Source: Pyrocephalus nanus (Eukaryota; Chordata; Aves; Passeriformes; Tyrannidae). Taken from it: 64,000 nt of DNA. Numbering within the stretch: position 1 is the first letter of the stretch; each line of letters opens with the position of its first letter. Shown here piece after piece: positions 63,180-64,000 of the stretch. Under the pieces are notes generated by a model. That model saw only the letters and a list, made by a program, of their open reading frames with translations. It searched no databases and was not told where the DNA came from. The position numbers were made by a program, and so were the translations under genes. The DNA is taken from assembly GCA_038380795.1 (NCBI GenBank), contig CM076269.1, positions 1,302,001 to 1,366,000 on the forward strand, in the 5' to 3' direction.

Positions 63180-63660
63180 AATTTATAATTAACAAAGCCC
63201 ACCATATTGCTTCTCCATGTGAAGGTCTTGGAGAAAGTTCATTTCAGCAAGGATAGCATTGACACTATTGGAGCTTTAGTGGGAACAATTATTATCATTG
63301 CAAATTACTTAAACTATTAAACTGAGAATAATTCCAAAATATCATTAGCAGTCAAATTACTTAAAAAAACCCTTGTTTTCTTTCTCCTTTGTTTAATTTA
63401 AACTTAATGTCTGCTTATTCTCACACAAGCAGAAAATGCTGATAAATAATTCCAGAGCATGCCTAAGCATCTCCCTTCACAGCTAGTTTCTAATTTGATC
63501 TCAGGAGACCCTTCTTGGTAGCTGAATAAAATATTTTCATTTACTGCAGAAGAGCCTACATCACCATACGTTTGTAATCTCATGTTGTTTGGTAATGCTG
63601 CTAGATGAGGTCCTCAGCAAATCATTAAACTTGTTCAATAACAGCATTACAAAACACAAG
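63180..63660. promoter_or_regulatory. CNE-like block
   Basis: AT-rich complex sequence with AATTATTATCATTGC, TTACTTAAACTATTAAACTG, CATTAGCAGTCAAATTAC, GATAAATAATTCC and CACCATACGTTTGTAATC words. No homopolymers, frame or transposon signature. The call rests on composition and is an inference. Confidence 0.3.
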
Positions 63661-64000
63661 AGATTTGCCCTTAGTGAAACAAAGAAGTTTTTCAAACACG
63701 GGAAAAAAAAAAAAAAGAAAACAAAAAAACTTTAATAAGCGAAGTCGAGCTTGCAGGGCAGTTTCTGATGTTATTTAACATTTTTAGACTTCCTGGTGTG
63801 CACAGCACAAGAGTGAGGAGACTTCAGTGCAGTGCCAAAGTGGTTTGGAAAAGCCTTCTGCTTTCACACTTGCAGAAAGTGCAAGTGGTATTGTTTTTCT
63901 GATGGGATCAAATGTTTTGCCTTGGTCAGCTCACCCTGCACTTCACATCTCCCCTGCATTTGAACAAAATACGGCCTTCTGAAATTTAAGTATTCAACCT
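63661..64000. other. Non-coding end of window
   Basis: An A14 run at 63703-63716 precedes plain unique sequence. No gene is supported up to the window edge. Confidence 0.5.

Overview
The window reads as a non-coding stretch of an amniote nuclear genome, most probably a bird. Supporting signs are the vertebrate-like composition (AT-rich, CpG-poor overall with a few local CpG-richer patches), many A/T homopolymers and microsatellites, a decayed CR1/L3-type LINE tail, a few ancient MIR-family SINE pieces, and the absence of Alu, L1, B1/B2 or any dense young transposon load. Interspersed repeats that I can recognise cover only a few percent, which fits birds better than mammals, turtles or crocodilians. 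The order of bird cannot be told from the sequence.

I found no protein-coding gene that I can support. The open frames are short (the longest non-repeat one is about 180 codons and the very longest runs through a GAAA microsatellite), they overlap on both strands, and none matches a family I recognise. No rRNA, tRNA, CRISPR array, bacterial operon or viral genome is visible. The window looks like a gene desert or a very long intron.

Layout: 1-2160 low-complexity sequence ending in a 348-base polypurine GAAA tract. 2160-6800 is plain non-coding DNA with a CpG-richer patch near 3440-4110. 6800-7700 is an AT-rich block with the look of a conserved non-coding element (CNE). 7700-14260 is mixed, with two small tandem arrays (22 bp and 17 bp units) and several CNE-like blocks. 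16240-18270 is the richest regulatory-looking stretch: paired homeodomain-type sites, a TCF-like site, two MIR pieces in opposite orientation and a CpG-bearing block. 25270-25620 is a CR1/L3 LINE remnant. 26360-26980 is a small CpG-rich patch with a (CTG)6 run and a paired-class homeodomain palindrome. 29464-29956 holds a 23 bp tandem array and a MIR fragment. 39240-39405 is an ATTTT-type microsatellite followed by a perfect 16 bp palindrome made of E-box motifs. 42000-44300 contains CNE-like blocks. 45900-46965 holds a possible hAT terminus, a second GAAA tract and an unassigned C/T-rich segment. 48578-48666 is a 29 bp tandem array. 57240-58480 is a second dense CNE-like zone containing a MIR. 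61834-61940 is a TTTTA/TTTA microsatellite, and 63180-63660 is a last CNE-like block.

My main interpretation, which is inference, is that this is part of the regulatory landscape of a developmental gene outside the window: no exons, few transposons, and repeated AT-rich blocks carrying TAAT-core, SOX/TCF-like and GATA-like motifs. A multi-species alignment would decide this. I did not find an undescribed system; the most checkable oddities are the motif-dense blocks and the tandem arrays.
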